DNA of 15,741 bases from Erythrobacter donghaensis (GCF_001557325.1 NZ_LSJS01000254.1:1-15741), one strand, 5' to 3'. Shown: positions 6,879 through 15,485, counted from the first letter of the stretch. The notes: generated by a model not told the origin, from the letters alone. Made by a program: numbers and translations.

Positions 6879-8171
6879 ATGGCGACGCGTTCCCTGAGGC
6901 CCCTGACGCTCGGCGGTCAGCCGCTCACGGTCGATCGCGCCAGGCGGATGCGCTGGACGGCGACGGGGATGCTGGCGGCGATGGCGGTGATCTTCATCGC
7001 CACCCACGGCCTTGCCGCCACCGGACATCCCGCCTGGGGCTATGTCCACGCCTTCGCCGAAGCCGCGATGGTGGGCGGCCTTGCCGACTGGTTCGCGGTC
7101 ACCGCGCTGTTCCGCCACCCGCTCGGCCTGCCGATCCCGCACACCGCGATCATCCCCGAGAACAAGGACCGCATCGCCGACACGATGGCGGCCTTCCTGC
7201 GCGAGAATTTCCTCACCCCCGCCGTGGTCGCGCGGCGGATGTCGACGATGAACATCGCCAAGGCCGCGGGCGAGTTCCTGGCCGCCTCGCCCGAGAGGGG
7301 CGGGCAGGACGAACGCTCGCGCATCACCTCGGGCGCGGCCGAACTGCTCGCCGAGGTGCTCGAATCGCTCGATCCCGACCGGCTCGGCAATCAGGTGCGC
7401 TCCGGCCTCGCCGCGCAGCTCGCCAAGCTCGACATCGCGCCGCTCGCGGGCCGCATGATCGAGAGCGCCATGACCGACAAGCGCCACCAGCCGCTGATCG
7501 ATGGCTTCGTGCGCTGGGCGGGCCTGACGCTCGAGGATAACGAGGAGACGATCCGCGAGATCATCCACCAGCGCGTCGCGGGCGTGCTGCGCTGGGCGGG
7601 GATCGACAAGACCATCTCGGCCAGCGTGCTCGACGGGCTCTACAAGCTGCTCGCCGAGGTGCTGGTCAACCCCGATCATCCCCTTCGCGGCAAGATCGAG
7701 GAGGGGCTGGCGAAGCTCGGCCAGGACTTGCAGCACGACGCAGCCACCCGCGCCAAGGTCGAGGACATGAAGCGCGATCTTATCGCCAATCCCGCTGTGG
7801 CCGTGTGGTGGACGGGGGTGTGGGAGCGTATCCGCCAGTCACTGATTGCCCGCGCGCGCGATCCCGAAAGCCAGATGGGCGCGGAGATGCGCAACATGCT
7901 CGGCGAGTTGGGCGAGGCGCTGCAAAAGGACGCGCGGCTGCAGCACCAGATCAACCGCTTCGCCCGCCGCACCGCCGTCGGCATCGCGACCCGCTACGGC
8001 GACCAGATCGTCCGGCTGGTGTCCGAGACGGTCAAGCGCTGGGACGCGACCACCATCACCGGCCGCGTCGAGGGCGCAGTGGGGCGGGATTTGCAGTTCA
8101 TCCGCATCAACGGCACGCTTGTGGGCGGGCTCGTGGGGATGACGCTGCACTTCATCAATACGGTGCTGTGA
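6879..8171 (+). CDS. DUF445 family membrane-associated protein
   Basis: DUF445 proteins (YjiN-like) are membrane-associated and have no agreed biochemical function. The 430-residue product shows the family's N-terminal signature: a hydrophobic helix (about 25-46), then AEAAMVGGLADWFAVTALFRHPLGLPIPHTAIIP and NKDRIADTMAAFLRENFLTP, in the usual order and spacing. The middle is long and helical (about 140-400), rich in charged residues and probably coiled. A second hydrophobic stretch closes the protein (GTLVGGLVGMTLHFINTVL). Length is typical. The start is the ATG at 6879. It lacks a Shine-Dalgarno, but a -10 box sits at leaderless distance. Sixty bases separate it from the pump, so it may be partly co-transcribed, but no functional link to efflux is known. 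It converges on the gene at 8199-9059. Confidence 0.88.
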   Translation: MATRSLRPLTLGGQPLTVDRARRMRWTATGMLAAMAVIFIATHGLAATGHPAWGYVHAFAEAAMVGGLADWFAVTALFRHPLGLPIPHTAIIPENKDRIADTMAAFLRENFLTPAVVARRMSTMNIAKAAGEFLAASPERGGQDERSRITSGAAELLAEVLESLDPDRLGNQVRSGLAAQLAKLDIAPLAGRMIESAMTDKRHQPLIDGFVRWAGLTLEDNEETIREIIHQRVAGVLRWAGIDKTISASVLDGLYKLLAEVLVNPDHPLRGKIEEGLAKLGQDLQHDAATRAKVEDMKRDLIANPAVAVWWTGVWERIRQSLIARARDPESQMGAEMRNMLGELGEALQKDARLQHQINRFARRTAVGIATRYGDQIVRLVSETVKRWDATTITGRVEGAVGRDLQFIRINGTLVGGLVGMTLHFINTVL

Positions 8172-8172
8172 G

Positions 8173-8194
8173 GCGCGCCGCCCGCCGGGCGCGC
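8173..8194. terminator. Bidirectional hairpin between convergent genes
   Basis: GCGCGCC (8173-8179) and GGCGCGC (8188-8194) form a perfect 7-bp GC stem with an 8-base loop in the 27-base gap between two convergent stop codons. The position favours a shared terminator, although neither side has a real T-run. Confidence 0.5.
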
Positions 8195-8198
8195 AGTT

Positions 8199-9059
8199 CT
8201 ATCCCGAAAAGCCAACCCGCAACGAAGTCCGCATCCGCCAGAAGGACGCGACCGCCTTGCCGTCGGCATCGACCGCCGGGGTGAAGCGCTCCTTTACCGC
8301 CGCGGCGCACATCGAACGATCGAGCTCATCATAGCCGGTCGCGACCAGCATCTTGCAGTCGGTGGCCGCGCCTGACGGGTCGGTGAAGACCACAAGATCG
8401 ATGACGCCCTGCTGCAATGTGCGTAGCGCCGTGCGAGTATAGGCCTTGCGCAGCTCCTTCACGAGCCTGCCCGTGTCGGCAGGGGCGGCGGACCTTTGCA
8501 GGCCATGTTGCGCCGCAGGATCGAGGCCCCAGCTGCTCATGATCCGCGCGGTGCAATCATTGAGAGCCGTGGCAGCCTCGGCCAGGGGCCCGGTTGCGAA
8601 GCTCATGCTGCCATCGCCCTGCGACACCGCAATCCGTTCTACGCCCTGCGCTGCCTTGGTATCGATCCGCGCGGGATTACCGGCAGCATCCGGCTTGCGC
8701 GTATCGAGCCACACGCCGTGTACAACTGCGACATGGCCGAATTGCCGGTTCGGCTCGATCTGCGCCCGCTTGTCGAAGCCGGCGTGGTCGGCGGCGAAAC
8801 TGACGCGCAACGGCACGTCGGGGCTCAGGCCCGCCAGCGAGGGGCCTGCCATGGCGATCGCGATGGCCGGGCCCGGGGCGTTCTGCTCGAGAATCAGGAG
8901 GTGCGGCTCGCCGCCTGACTCGAAGGCGCGCTGCATCCTGCAGACGCCGCCCTCGAACGATGCCTGCCATGGCGCGACCGGCGTGGCGATGGTGGGTGCA
9001 GCAAGGGCAGGGGTGGCGCCGACGGCGAGCGCGGCGAGGGCAAGACAGGTGCGACGCAT
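8199..9059 (-). CDS. Secreted protein with a TonB-C-like C-terminal region, function unknown
   Basis: The protein has a clear Sec signal peptide ([20 protein letters not shown], probable cut before AP at about 21), so it is periplasmic or exported. The middle (about 22-200) is not recognised. The last 65 residues, with [20 protein letters not shown], then [20 protein letters not shown] and ADGKAVASF, have the layout of the TonB C-terminal domain found in many sphingomonad TonB-like proteins. The TonB transmembrane anchor and Pro-rich linker are absent. Several cysteines could form disulfides. The start at 9059 has GGAGG seven bases upstream, and an in-frame ATG at 9080 has none. That GGAGG lies in the 3' arm of the etfA terminator hairpin, so expression probably depends on read-through or refolding. 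Confidence 0.75.
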   Translation of the reverse strand: MRRTCLALAALAVGATPALAAPTIATPVAPWQASFEGGVCRMQRAFESGGEPHLLILEQNAPGPAIAIAMAGPSLAGLSPDVPLRVSFAADHAGFDKRAQIEPNRQFGHVAVVHGVWLDTRKPDAAGNPARIDTKAAQGVERIAVSQGDGSMSFATGPLAEAATALNDCTARIMSSWGLDPAAQHGLQRSAAPADTGRLVKELRKAYTRTALRTLQQGVIDLVVFTDPSGAATDCKMLVATGYDELDRSMCAAAVKERFTPAVDADGKAVASFWRMRTSLRVGFSG

Positions 9060-9060
9060 G

Positions 9061-9098
9061 AAAAAACCTCCGGCAGTCATGTGAGACTGCCGGAGGTT
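9061..9098 (-). terminator. Rho-independent terminator of etfBA, overlapping the next gene's RBS
   Basis: A perfect 14-bp stem (9065-9078 with 9085-9098) encloses a 6-base loop. Read on the minus strand, GACTGCCGGAGG is followed by TTTTTT, a textbook intrinsic terminator 33 bases after the etfA stop. The GGAGG in its 3' arm is at Shine-Dalgarno distance from the ATG at 9059. Confidence 0.92.
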
Positions 9099-9131
9099 CC
9101 TTACGAAATAAAGACGTTTGCGGCGAACCGC

Positions 9132-10061
9132 TTAGAGCGCGTTCGTCAGTTCCGGCACCGCGGTGAACAGGTCCGCGACCAGCCCGACGTCGGCGACCTG
9201 GAAGATCGGGGCGTCCTCGTCCTTGTTGATGGCGATGATGACCTTGGAGTCCTTCATGCCGGCAAGGTGCTGGATCGCGCCCGAGATGCCGATCGCGAAA
9301 TAGACTTCCGGGGCGACGATCTTGCCGGTCTGGCCGACCTGGTAGTCGTTGGGGACATAGCCCGCATCGACCGCCGCACGGCTCGCGCCGATGGCGGCGC
9401 CGAGCTTGTCGGCAAGCGGCGTGATGGTCGCCTCGAAGGTCTCCGCGTCCTTGAGGGCGCGGCCGCCCGAGACGATGATCTTGGCGCTGGTCAGTTCGGG
9501 ACGCTCGCTCTTGGCGATTTCCGCGCCGACGAAGCTCGAGATGCCCGCGTCACCCGCACCGCCGACGGCCTCGACGGTGCCCGAACCACCCTCGGTCGCC
9601 GCCTTCTCGAAGGCAGTGCCGCGCACGGTGATGACCAGCTTGGCGTCGGTCGATTCGACGGTGGCGATGGCGTTGCCGGCGTAGATCGGGCGGGTGAAGG
9701 TCTTGGGGCCTTCGACCGACAGGATCTCGCTGACCTGCATCACGTCGAGCAGCGCGGCGACGCGCGGGGCGACGTTCTTGCCCTGGGTGGTGGCAGCGGC
9801 GAGGAAGGCGTCGTGATCGGCCATCAGCGCAGCGGCGAGCGGGGCGACGTTTTCGGCCAGGCCGTTGGCATAGGCCGCATCGTCCGCGACGTGGACCTTG
9901 CCCACGCCCGCGATCTTGGCGGCAGCCTCGGCCACCGCACCGCAATTGTGACCCGCGACCAGCAGGTGCACTTCGCCCAGCTTCGATGCGGCAGTGACGA
10001 CCGCAAGGGTCGCGTCCTGCACCCGGGTGTTGTCATGTTCGACGAGAACGAGAGTCTTCAT
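9132..10061 (-). CDS. etfA: Electron transfer flavoprotein, alpha subunit
   Basis: With EtfB this forms the soluble heterodimer that takes electrons from acyl-CoA and related dehydrogenases and passes them to ETF-ubiquinone oxidoreductase. The 309 residues match the bacterial family length. An N-terminal nucleotide-binding-like fold starts with [11 protein letters not shown]. The FAD domain contains [11 protein letters not shown] (about 190-200), [26 protein letters not shown] (two pieces, about 225-250), [19 protein letters not shown] (about 251-269) and [22 protein letters not shown] near the C-terminus, which together bind FAD. The ATG at 10061 is preceded by AAGGAA and lies 24 bases after etfB, so the two are one operon. 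A strong terminator follows. It is of the housekeeping ETF type, not the longer FixB type with ferredoxin-like insertions. Confidence 0.97.
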   Translation of the reverse strand: MKTLVLVEHDNTRVQDATLAVVTAASKLGEVHLLVAGHNCGAVAEAAAKIAGVGKVHVADDAAYANGLAENVAPLAAALMADHDAFLAAATTQGKNVAPRVAALLDVMQVSEILSVEGPKTFTRPIYAGNAIATVESTDAKLVITVRGTAFEKAATEGGSGTVEAVGGAGDAGISSFVGAEIAKSERPELTSAKIIVSGGRALKDAETFEATITPLADKLGAAIGASRAAVDAGYVPNDYQVGQTGKIVAPEVYFAIGISGAIQHLAGMKDSKVIIAINKDEDAPIFQVADVGLVADLFTAVPELTNAL

Positions 10062-10085
10062 CTCTTGGGTTCCTTGTCCGAATGC

Positions 10086-10835
10086 TTAGTCGGCGATGCC
10101 GAGGGTCTTGAGCTTGCCGACCAGTTCGGCAACGTCGGCGACCTTGACGCCGGCCTGGCGCACGGCGGGTTCCTGCACCTTGAGCGTCTTGAGGCGCGGG
10201 GTGAGGTCGACGCCGTAATCGGCCGCGGTCTTGGTCGCGAGCGGCTTCTGCTTGGCCTTCATGATGTTCGGCAGCGAGGCATAGCGCGGCTCGTTGAGGC
10301 GCAGGTCGGTGGTGACGATCGCGGGGAGCGCGAGCTTGACGGTCTGGAGGCCCCCGTCGACTTCGCGCTTCACGATCACGCTGTCACCATCCACTTCGAC
10401 GGTATTCGCAAAAGTGCCCTGCGGACGGCCCATCAGCGCGGCGAGCATCTGGCCGGTCTGGTTCGAATCGTCCGAGATCGACTGCTTGCCCAGGATCACG
10501 AGGCCGGGGGCCTCTTCATCGGCGATGGCCTTGAGGATCTTGGCGACCGCCAGCGGCTCGACCTCTTCCTCGGTCTCGACGAGGATCGCACGATCCGCGC
10601 CCATGGCGAGCGCGGTGCGCAGGGTTTCCTGCGCCTTGGCCGGGCCGATGCTGACGGCGACGATCTCGGTGGCCGCGCCCTTTTCCTTGAGGCGGATGGC
10701 TTCCTCGACCGCGATCTCGTCGAACGGGTTCATGCTCATCTTGACGTTGGCGAGGTCGACGCCGGTGCCGTCGGCCTTGACCCGCGGCTTGACGTTGTAA
10801 TCGATCACCCGCTTGACGGGGACGAGGATCTTCAT
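10086..10835 (-). CDS. etfB: Electron transfer flavoprotein, beta subunit
   Basis: EtfB binds AMP and docks the dehydrogenase partners of the ETF dimer. The 249-residue protein begins [19 protein letters not shown]. It carries [18 protein letters not shown] (about 46-63), an AMP-pocket region around [18 protein letters not shown] and the recognition-loop signature [20 protein letters not shown], which contacts acyl-CoA dehydrogenases. In the well-studied human protein the Leu of LPNIMK is the anchor residue, and it is conserved here. An in-frame ATG at 10874 would add 13 residues, but the ATG at 10835 has AGGAAGGA at normal distance and matches the family N-terminus. It is the first gene of the etfBA pair. 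Its promoter carries a 14-bp palindrome that probably sets its regulation. Confidence 0.97.
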   Translation of the reverse strand: MKILVPVKRVIDYNVKPRVKADGTGVDLANVKMSMNPFDEIAVEEAIRLKEKGAATEIVAVSIGPAKAQETLRTALAMGADRAILVETEEEVEPLAVAKILKAIADEEAPGLVILGKQSISDDSNQTGQMLAALMGRPQGTFANTVEVDGDSVIVKREVDGGLQTVKLALPAIVTTDLRLNEPRYASLPNIMKAKQKPLATKTAADYGVDLTPRLKTLKVQEPAVRQAGVKVADVAELVGKLKTLGIAD

Positions 10836-10891
10836 GGGGCTTGTCCTTCCTCTCAAAGAATCACGTGACGCCATTCAGCGCCTTGGCCGCC

Positions 10892-10922
10892 CGCCTAGCT
10901 TGCGTTTACGTAAACGTCAAGC
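10892..10922 (-). promoter_or_regulatory. etfB promoter with palindromic operator (LiuR-like)
   Basis: On the minus strand, TTGACG (10920-10915) and TAGGCG (10897-10892) are 17 bases apart, placing the start about 50 bases before the etfB ATG. Between and across them lies the perfect palindrome CGTTTACGTAAACG (10903-10916), flanked by GCTTG and CAAGC with a single extra base. From memory, this resembles operators of the MerR-type regulator LiuR, which controls branched-chain amino acid degradation and etf genes in proteobacteria. The match is not verified. Confidence 0.65.
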
Positions 10923-10942
10923 GAGGCGGGCCGCTGTTCTGG

Positions 10943-10977
10943 CCGGGCGAGGGTGATACGTGACCAGCCTCGCCCGG
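10943..10977 (-). terminator. Hairpin after sucC, probable weak terminator
   Basis: CCGGGCGAGG (10943-10952) pairs perfectly over 10 bases with CCTCGCCCGG (10968-10977), with a 15-base loop, starting 17 bases beyond the sucC stop. No T-run follows on the minus strand, so some read-through into etfBA is likely. Confidence 0.45.
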
Positions 10978-10994
10978 GATGTGTTCGCGCCGTT

Positions 10995-12194
<1,200 letters not shown>

Positions 12195-12308
12195 TGCGTA
12201 TCGATCCCTTCGATGAGTTCCCGGGGGAGAGGTTCGTCCACGCGGGGCCTAAGCACGGATCGCCCCTCTTGAAAAGTGCCCTGTGCAGGGCCAACACGGG
12301 AGCCTCTC
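12195..12308. other. Divergent intergenic region between sucC and the phosphatase gene
   Basis: This 114-base stretch must hold promoters for both directions. The clearest structure is GCCCTG-TG-CAGGGC (12278-12291), a compact dyad 18 bases before the plus-strand ATG. TTGAAA (12269-12274) could be a plus-strand -35 but lacks a good -10. For sucC, GCTTAGGC on the minus strand (12253-12246) resembles the GCTAG-type -10 boxes elsewhere here. All of these are tentative. Confidence 0.3.
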
Positions 12309-13085
12309 ATGATTGACAGGCACCACTTCGAAGCCATCGTCCGCGAGGCGGGCCGGATCGCCCATTCGCGCTGGCCGGGGGCGGGTCATGCGCTCAAGAG
12401 CTGGGACAAGACCCCCGGCAGCCCGGTGAGCGAGGCCGACCTCGAGGTCGACCGCTTCCTGAAACGCGAACTGCACCGCCTGCTGCCGTCGGCCGCCTGG
12501 CTCTCCGAGGAAACCGCCGACGACAAGGTGCGCACGCAGAGCGGCCTGATCTGGCTGGTCGACCCGATCGACGGCACGCGCGATTTCGTGCGCGGGCGGC
12601 CGGGCTGGGCGGTGTCCGTCGCGCTGGTGAGCGCGGGGCGACCGCTGATCGGGATGCTCGCCGCGCCCGCGCGCGGGGAGGAATGGATCGCGGTCGCAGG
12701 CCAGGGCGCGACGCGCAACGGCGCGGCCATCCGGGCGAGCACCCGCGCGCAGTTCTCCGGCGCAAGGGTGCCGACCCAGGGCCTGCCGAGGGAGGACAGC
12801 GATCTGGTTGCAGTCGAGCAGCCCAATTCGATCGCGCTCAGGATCGCAATGGTCGCTGCTGACGAGGCCGATCTGGTCGCCACCCTGCGCTGGGGCTACG
12901 AGTGGGACATCGCCGCCGCGACCCTGATCGCGCGCGAGGCCGGGGCCGAGGTCACCGACGCCTTTGGCCACCCGCTCGCCTACAACAAGCACGACCCGAG
13001 GGACTTCGGCGTGCTGGTCTGCTCGCCCGCGATCCATGCGGCGGCGGTGGAACGGCTGGCGGAGCGGGCCAAGGCGCTGCGCTGA
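12309..13085 (+). CDS. Inositol monophosphatase family phosphatase (IMPase or CysQ-like)
   Basis: This is a Mg-dependent, lithium-sensitive-type phosphomonoesterase of 258 residues. The metal ligands are all visible: E68 in WLSEET, D85 and D88 in LVDPIDGT (83-90) and D200 in WDIAAATLIAREAGAEVTD. An SPVSEADLEVDRFLKREL segment (38-55) precedes them, as is normal for the family. Sequence does not settle the substrate: inositol phosphates, histidinol phosphate and 3'(2'),5'-bisphosphate nucleotides (CysQ) are all handled by close relatives. No sulfur-assimilation gene lies nearby to favour CysQ. An ATG at 12276 is in frame, but the one at 12309 has GGGAG six bases upstream and gives the usual N-terminus. 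It is a single-gene unit, divergent from sucC. Confidence 0.9.
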   Translation: MIDRHHFEAIVREAGRIAHSRWPGAGHALKSWDKTPGSPVSEADLEVDRFLKRELHRLLPSAAWLSEETADDKVRTQSGLIWLVDPIDGTRDFVRGRPGWAVSVALVSAGRPLIGMLAAPARGEEWIAVAGQGATRNGAAIRASTRAQFSGARVPTQGLPREDSDLVAVEQPNSIALRIAMVAADEADLVATLRWGYEWDIAAATLIAREAGAEVTDAFGHPLAYNKHDPRDFGVLVCSPAIHAAAVERLAERAKALR

Positions 13086-13092
13086 AACGCAA

Positions 13093-13120
13093 AACGGGCC
13101 ACCCGCGAGGGCAGCCCGTT
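13093..13120. terminator. Shared terminator between convergent phosphatase and OmpA-family genes
   Basis: AACGGGC (13093-13099) and GCCCGTT (13114-13120) form a 7-bp stem with a 14-base loop. On the minus strand the 3' arm runs into TTTTGCGTTT, so it suits the OmpA-family gene best. It lies 7 bases past the plus-strand stop and probably serves both genes. Confidence 0.65.
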
Positions 13121-13139
13121 CGGTGTCATGGTGCGGAAA

Positions 13140-13838
13140 TTAATTCCCCGAACGCGCTGCCTGCACGTCCTGCTGGCTCACCGGGATGATCTTGATCTCG
13201 ACCCGGCGGTTGAGCGGCTCGTTGACGTTGTCGCCGGTCTTGACGCGCAGGTAGTCATACTGCTCGCCGAAACCCTTGGTCGCCATGCGCGCGCGCGCCA
13301 CGCCCTTGGCGGCGAGGTAGTCGGCGACCGCCTGCGCACGCTGTTCGGACAGGCGCTGGTTGGTCGCCGGAGCGCCGGTGGTGTCGGTGAAGCCATACAC
13401 GTCGATCAGGCTGTTGGGATACTTGATCAGCGTCTCGGCGACCGAATCGAGCGTGGAGTAGAACCCCGGGTTGATCGCCGCCGAGCCGGTCGCGAAGGTC
13501 ACGCCGTCGGGCAGGCGGACGAGGATCGCGTCCTGATCGCCGACTTCCTCGACATCGACGCCGCTGCCGGCTGTCTGTTCCTTCAGTTCCTTGATCTGGT
13601 CGTCGTACTGCTTCCCGATCACCGCCCCGGCCGAGCCGCCGATCCCTGCGCCGATGATGCGGCCCGCATCACCGCCGATCGCGCCGCCGAGCAGGTAGCC
13701 GAGCGTGCCGCCGAGCCCCACGCCGATCGCGGTGCGCGAGATCTTCTTCTCGCCGGTGTTCGGGTCGGTGACGCAGGCGCTGGTGCCCACCAGCGCGAGC
13801 GCGGCAGTGCCCGAAAGCAGGATACGCGAGATAGTCAT
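13140..13838 (-). CDS. OmpA-family envelope protein with glycine-zipper segment
   Basis: This is an outer-membrane or periplasmic protein that probably ties the envelope to peptidoglycan. Its 232 residues comprise a signal sequence ending ...LVGTSAC (C22), a Gly-rich zipper-type segment (about 39-75, TLGYLLGGAIGGDAGRIIG), a short coiled stretch and a C-terminal OmpA domain (about 105-222) with DVYGFTDTTGAPATNQRLSE, then RAQAVADYL and LNRRVEIKI. The peptidoglycan-contacting Asp and Arg positions, in GFTDTTG and in LNRRVEI, are present. The layout resembles YiaD-type lipoproteins, but the lipobox is atypical (Thr rather than Leu at -3), so lipidation at C22 is uncertain. GGGAGG eight bases before the ATG at 13838 confirms the start. 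It is a single gene, divergent from the CBS protein gene. Confidence 0.9.
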   Translation of the reverse strand: MTISRILLSGTAALALVGTSACVTDPNTGEKKISRTAIGVGLGGTLGYLLGGAIGGDAGRIIGAGIGGSAGAVIGKQYDDQIKELKEQTAGSGVDVEEVGDQDAILVRLPDGVTFATGSAAINPGFYSTLDSVAETLIKYPNSLIDVYGFTDTTGAPATNQRLSEQRAQAVADYLAAKGVARARMATKGFGEQYDYLRVKTGDNVNEPLNRRVEIKIIPVSQQDVQAARSGN

Positions 13839-14006
13839 GACTGTTGCCTCCCTTTATTATCGTGGCGACGATGCCATCCCGCCCCGGTGGCGGCAAGGCG
13901 TCGTCCCGGCAAGGACGCTAAGCGCTGTGGCGGCCGGTTCCTTGACCCATGTTGAACAAAGCTGCCGGGCCGCCGCGCGCGCGGGCCGGTTGCGGTGCCA
14001 GCATGG

Positions 14007-14035
14007 CTGGCAAGCTCCGCGCTTTGTGCTAGCGC
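14007..14035 (+). promoter_or_regulatory. Candidate leaderless promoter of the CNNM/CBS gene
   Basis: TAGCGC (14030-14035), preceded by TGTGC as in an extended -10, predicts a start at about 14042, adjacent to the GTG at 14043. CTGGCA (14007-14012) is a fair -35 at 17 bases. The rest of 13839-14006 shows only the Shine-Dalgarno of the OmpA-family gene and GC-rich repeats. Confidence 0.4.
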
Positions 14036-14042
14036 GAAAGGC

Positions 14043-15347
14043 GTGACACCTTTTCCCTGGACAGACCTTGCGATCATCGTCGCGCTTGTCGTACTCAACG
14101 GCGTCTTCGCCATGTCCGAGCTCGCCATCGTCAGCGCCAAGACCAGCGCGCTCGAGGCCAAGGCCGAAGCCGGCTCGACCAGCGCGCAGATCGCGATCGG
14201 GCTGGCGGCGAACCCCGGCAAGTTCCTCTCGACCGTGCAGATCGGGATCACCCTGATCGGCATCATCGCGGGTGCCTATTCGGGGGCGAGCCTCGGCGGT
14301 CCGGTGGGCGAGCGGCTGGCGGTGATGGGTATGGACGCCGAACTCACCGACGAGACCGGATTCGCGCTGGTTATCGCCTTCACCACCTATATCAGCCTGA
14401 TCATCGGCGAGCTGGTGCCCAAGCAGCTCGCGCTGCGCGCCGCGGTGCCGGTGTCGCTGGTGATGGCCCGGCCGATGGCGCTGCTGGCCAAGGCCGCCGC
14501 GCCGCTCGTCTGGCTGCTCGATTCAAGTTCGGCGGCGATCATCCGGCTGATGGGGCTGCATTCGAGCGACGAGGCCGCGCTGACATCCGAGGAACTGCGC
14601 ATGATCTTCGCCGAGGCGACCCGGTCGGGCGTGATCGAGGCCGAACAGCGCCAGATCCTCACCGGGGTGGTGCGCCTCGCCCAGCGCCCGGTGCGCGAGA
14701 TGATGACCCCGCGCACCGAAGTCGACTGGATCGAGGCCGATGCCGAGGCGGCGGAAATCCGCGAGACGATCGAGGGCTCCTCGCACTCGCTGCTGCCCGT
14801 GGCCGAAGGCTCGCCCGACACGATCCTCGGCGTGGTCAAGGTGCGCGACGTGCTCGCCGCGCTGGTCGCGGGCCGCCCGGTCGCGATCCGCGACATGATG
14901 CGCAAGGTCGAGGTGGTGCCCGACCAGCTCGACGCGATGGACGCGCTGCGGGTGCTCCAGCAGTCCGAAGTGGCGATGGCGCTGGTGCATGACGAATACG
15001 GGCATTTCGAGGGGATCGTCACCCCGGTCGACCTGCTGACCGCGATCGTCGGCAACTTCGCCAGCGATTCGGACGATGGCGACCTGCCCTCGGTCGTCGA
15101 GCGCGAGGACGGCTCGCTGCTGGTCTCGGGCTCGCTCTCGGCCGATGCGCTGGCCGACCGGCTGCGGCTTGATTACGGCGAGGACCGCGAGTTCGGCACC
15201 GCGGCGGGCTATGCCCTGTCGGTGATGAAGAAGCTGCCGCACGAGGGCGAGCACTTCACCGATCAGGGCTGGCGCTTCGAGGTGGTCGACATGGACGGCC
15301 GCCGGATCGACAAGCTGCTGGTGAGCCGGGTGCGGGAAGGGGACTAG
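14043..15347 (+). CDS. CNNM/CBS/CorC_HlyC membrane protein (hemolysin C-like family)
   Basis: This is an inner-membrane protein of the CNNM (DUF21) family, relatives of which are implicated in Mg/Co transport or homeostasis. The 'hemolysin' name is historical. The 434 residues hold an N-terminal CNNM domain (about 1-185) with helices such as LAIIVALVVLNGVFAMSELA, LSTVQIGITLIGIIAGAYSG and FTTYISLIIGELVPKQLALR, where GELVPKQ is the family signature. A CBS pair follows (about 210-330, MMTPRTEVDWIEA and ALVHDEYGHFEGIVTPVDLL), then a C-terminal CorC_HlyC domain (about 350-432). A GTG at 13995 would extend it by 16 residues that belong to no domain. The GTG at 14043 places the first helix near the N-terminus and sits at leaderless distance from a -10 box, so it is preferred. 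Transport activity is inferred from family only. Confidence 0.92.
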   Translation: MTPFPWTDLAIIVALVVLNGVFAMSELAIVSAKTSALEAKAEAGSTSAQIAIGLAANPGKFLSTVQIGITLIGIIAGAYSGASLGGPVGERLAVMGMDAELTDETGFALVIAFTTYISLIIGELVPKQLALRAAVPVSLVMARPMALLAKAAAPLVWLLDSSSAAIIRLMGLHSSDEAALTSEELRMIFAEATRSGVIEAEQRQILTGVVRLAQRPVREMMTPRTEVDWIEADAEAAEIRETIEGSSHSLLPVAEGSPDTILGVVKVRDVLAALVAGRPVAIRDMMRKVEVVPDQLDAMDALRVLQQSEVAMALVHDEYGHFEGIVTPVDLLTAIVGNFASDSDDGDLPSVVEREDGSLLVSGSLSADALADRLRLDYGEDREFGTAAGYALSVMKKLPHEGEHFTDQGWRFEVVDMDGRRIDKLLVSRVREGD

Positions 15348-15378
15348 GAGTCTTTGTTTTCGCCCTCAAACGCCGGGC

Positions 15379-15477
15379 GGCGGACATCCGTCCGCCTTGG
15401 CTTCGCGGCATAAGCCGCGGCGGCCGGTCGGCCTTGCGATCGCTGCGCGACCGTTCTGGCTCTACCCCGAAAGGGGT
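15379..15477. repeat. Cluster of hairpins, possible REP-type intergenic element
   Basis: In about 100 bases there are GGCGGAC-ATCC-GTCCGCC (15379-15396), CGCGGC-ATAA-GCCGCG (15404-15419), GCGATCGC (15436-15443) flanked by CGGTCG/CGACCG arms, and ACCCC-GAAA-GGGGT (15464-15477). It fills the gap between two convergent genes. No protein is encoded. It could terminate both transcripts, but no T-runs follow. A dispersed palindromic repeat is the likelier reading. Copy number cannot be judged from a single window. Confidence 0.5.
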
Positions 15478-15485
15478 GACGTTCC

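Noticed and set aside
9081..10868. A 595-codon open frame antisense to etfA-etfB
   Set aside because: Same codon-bias artefact. Both ETF subunits are unambiguous on the minus strand and the antisense product has typical shadow composition.
10861..10868. TCACGTGA palindrome in the etfB leader
   Set aside because: An isolated 8-base palindrome is expected by chance at this length. No promoter element or second copy supports a function.
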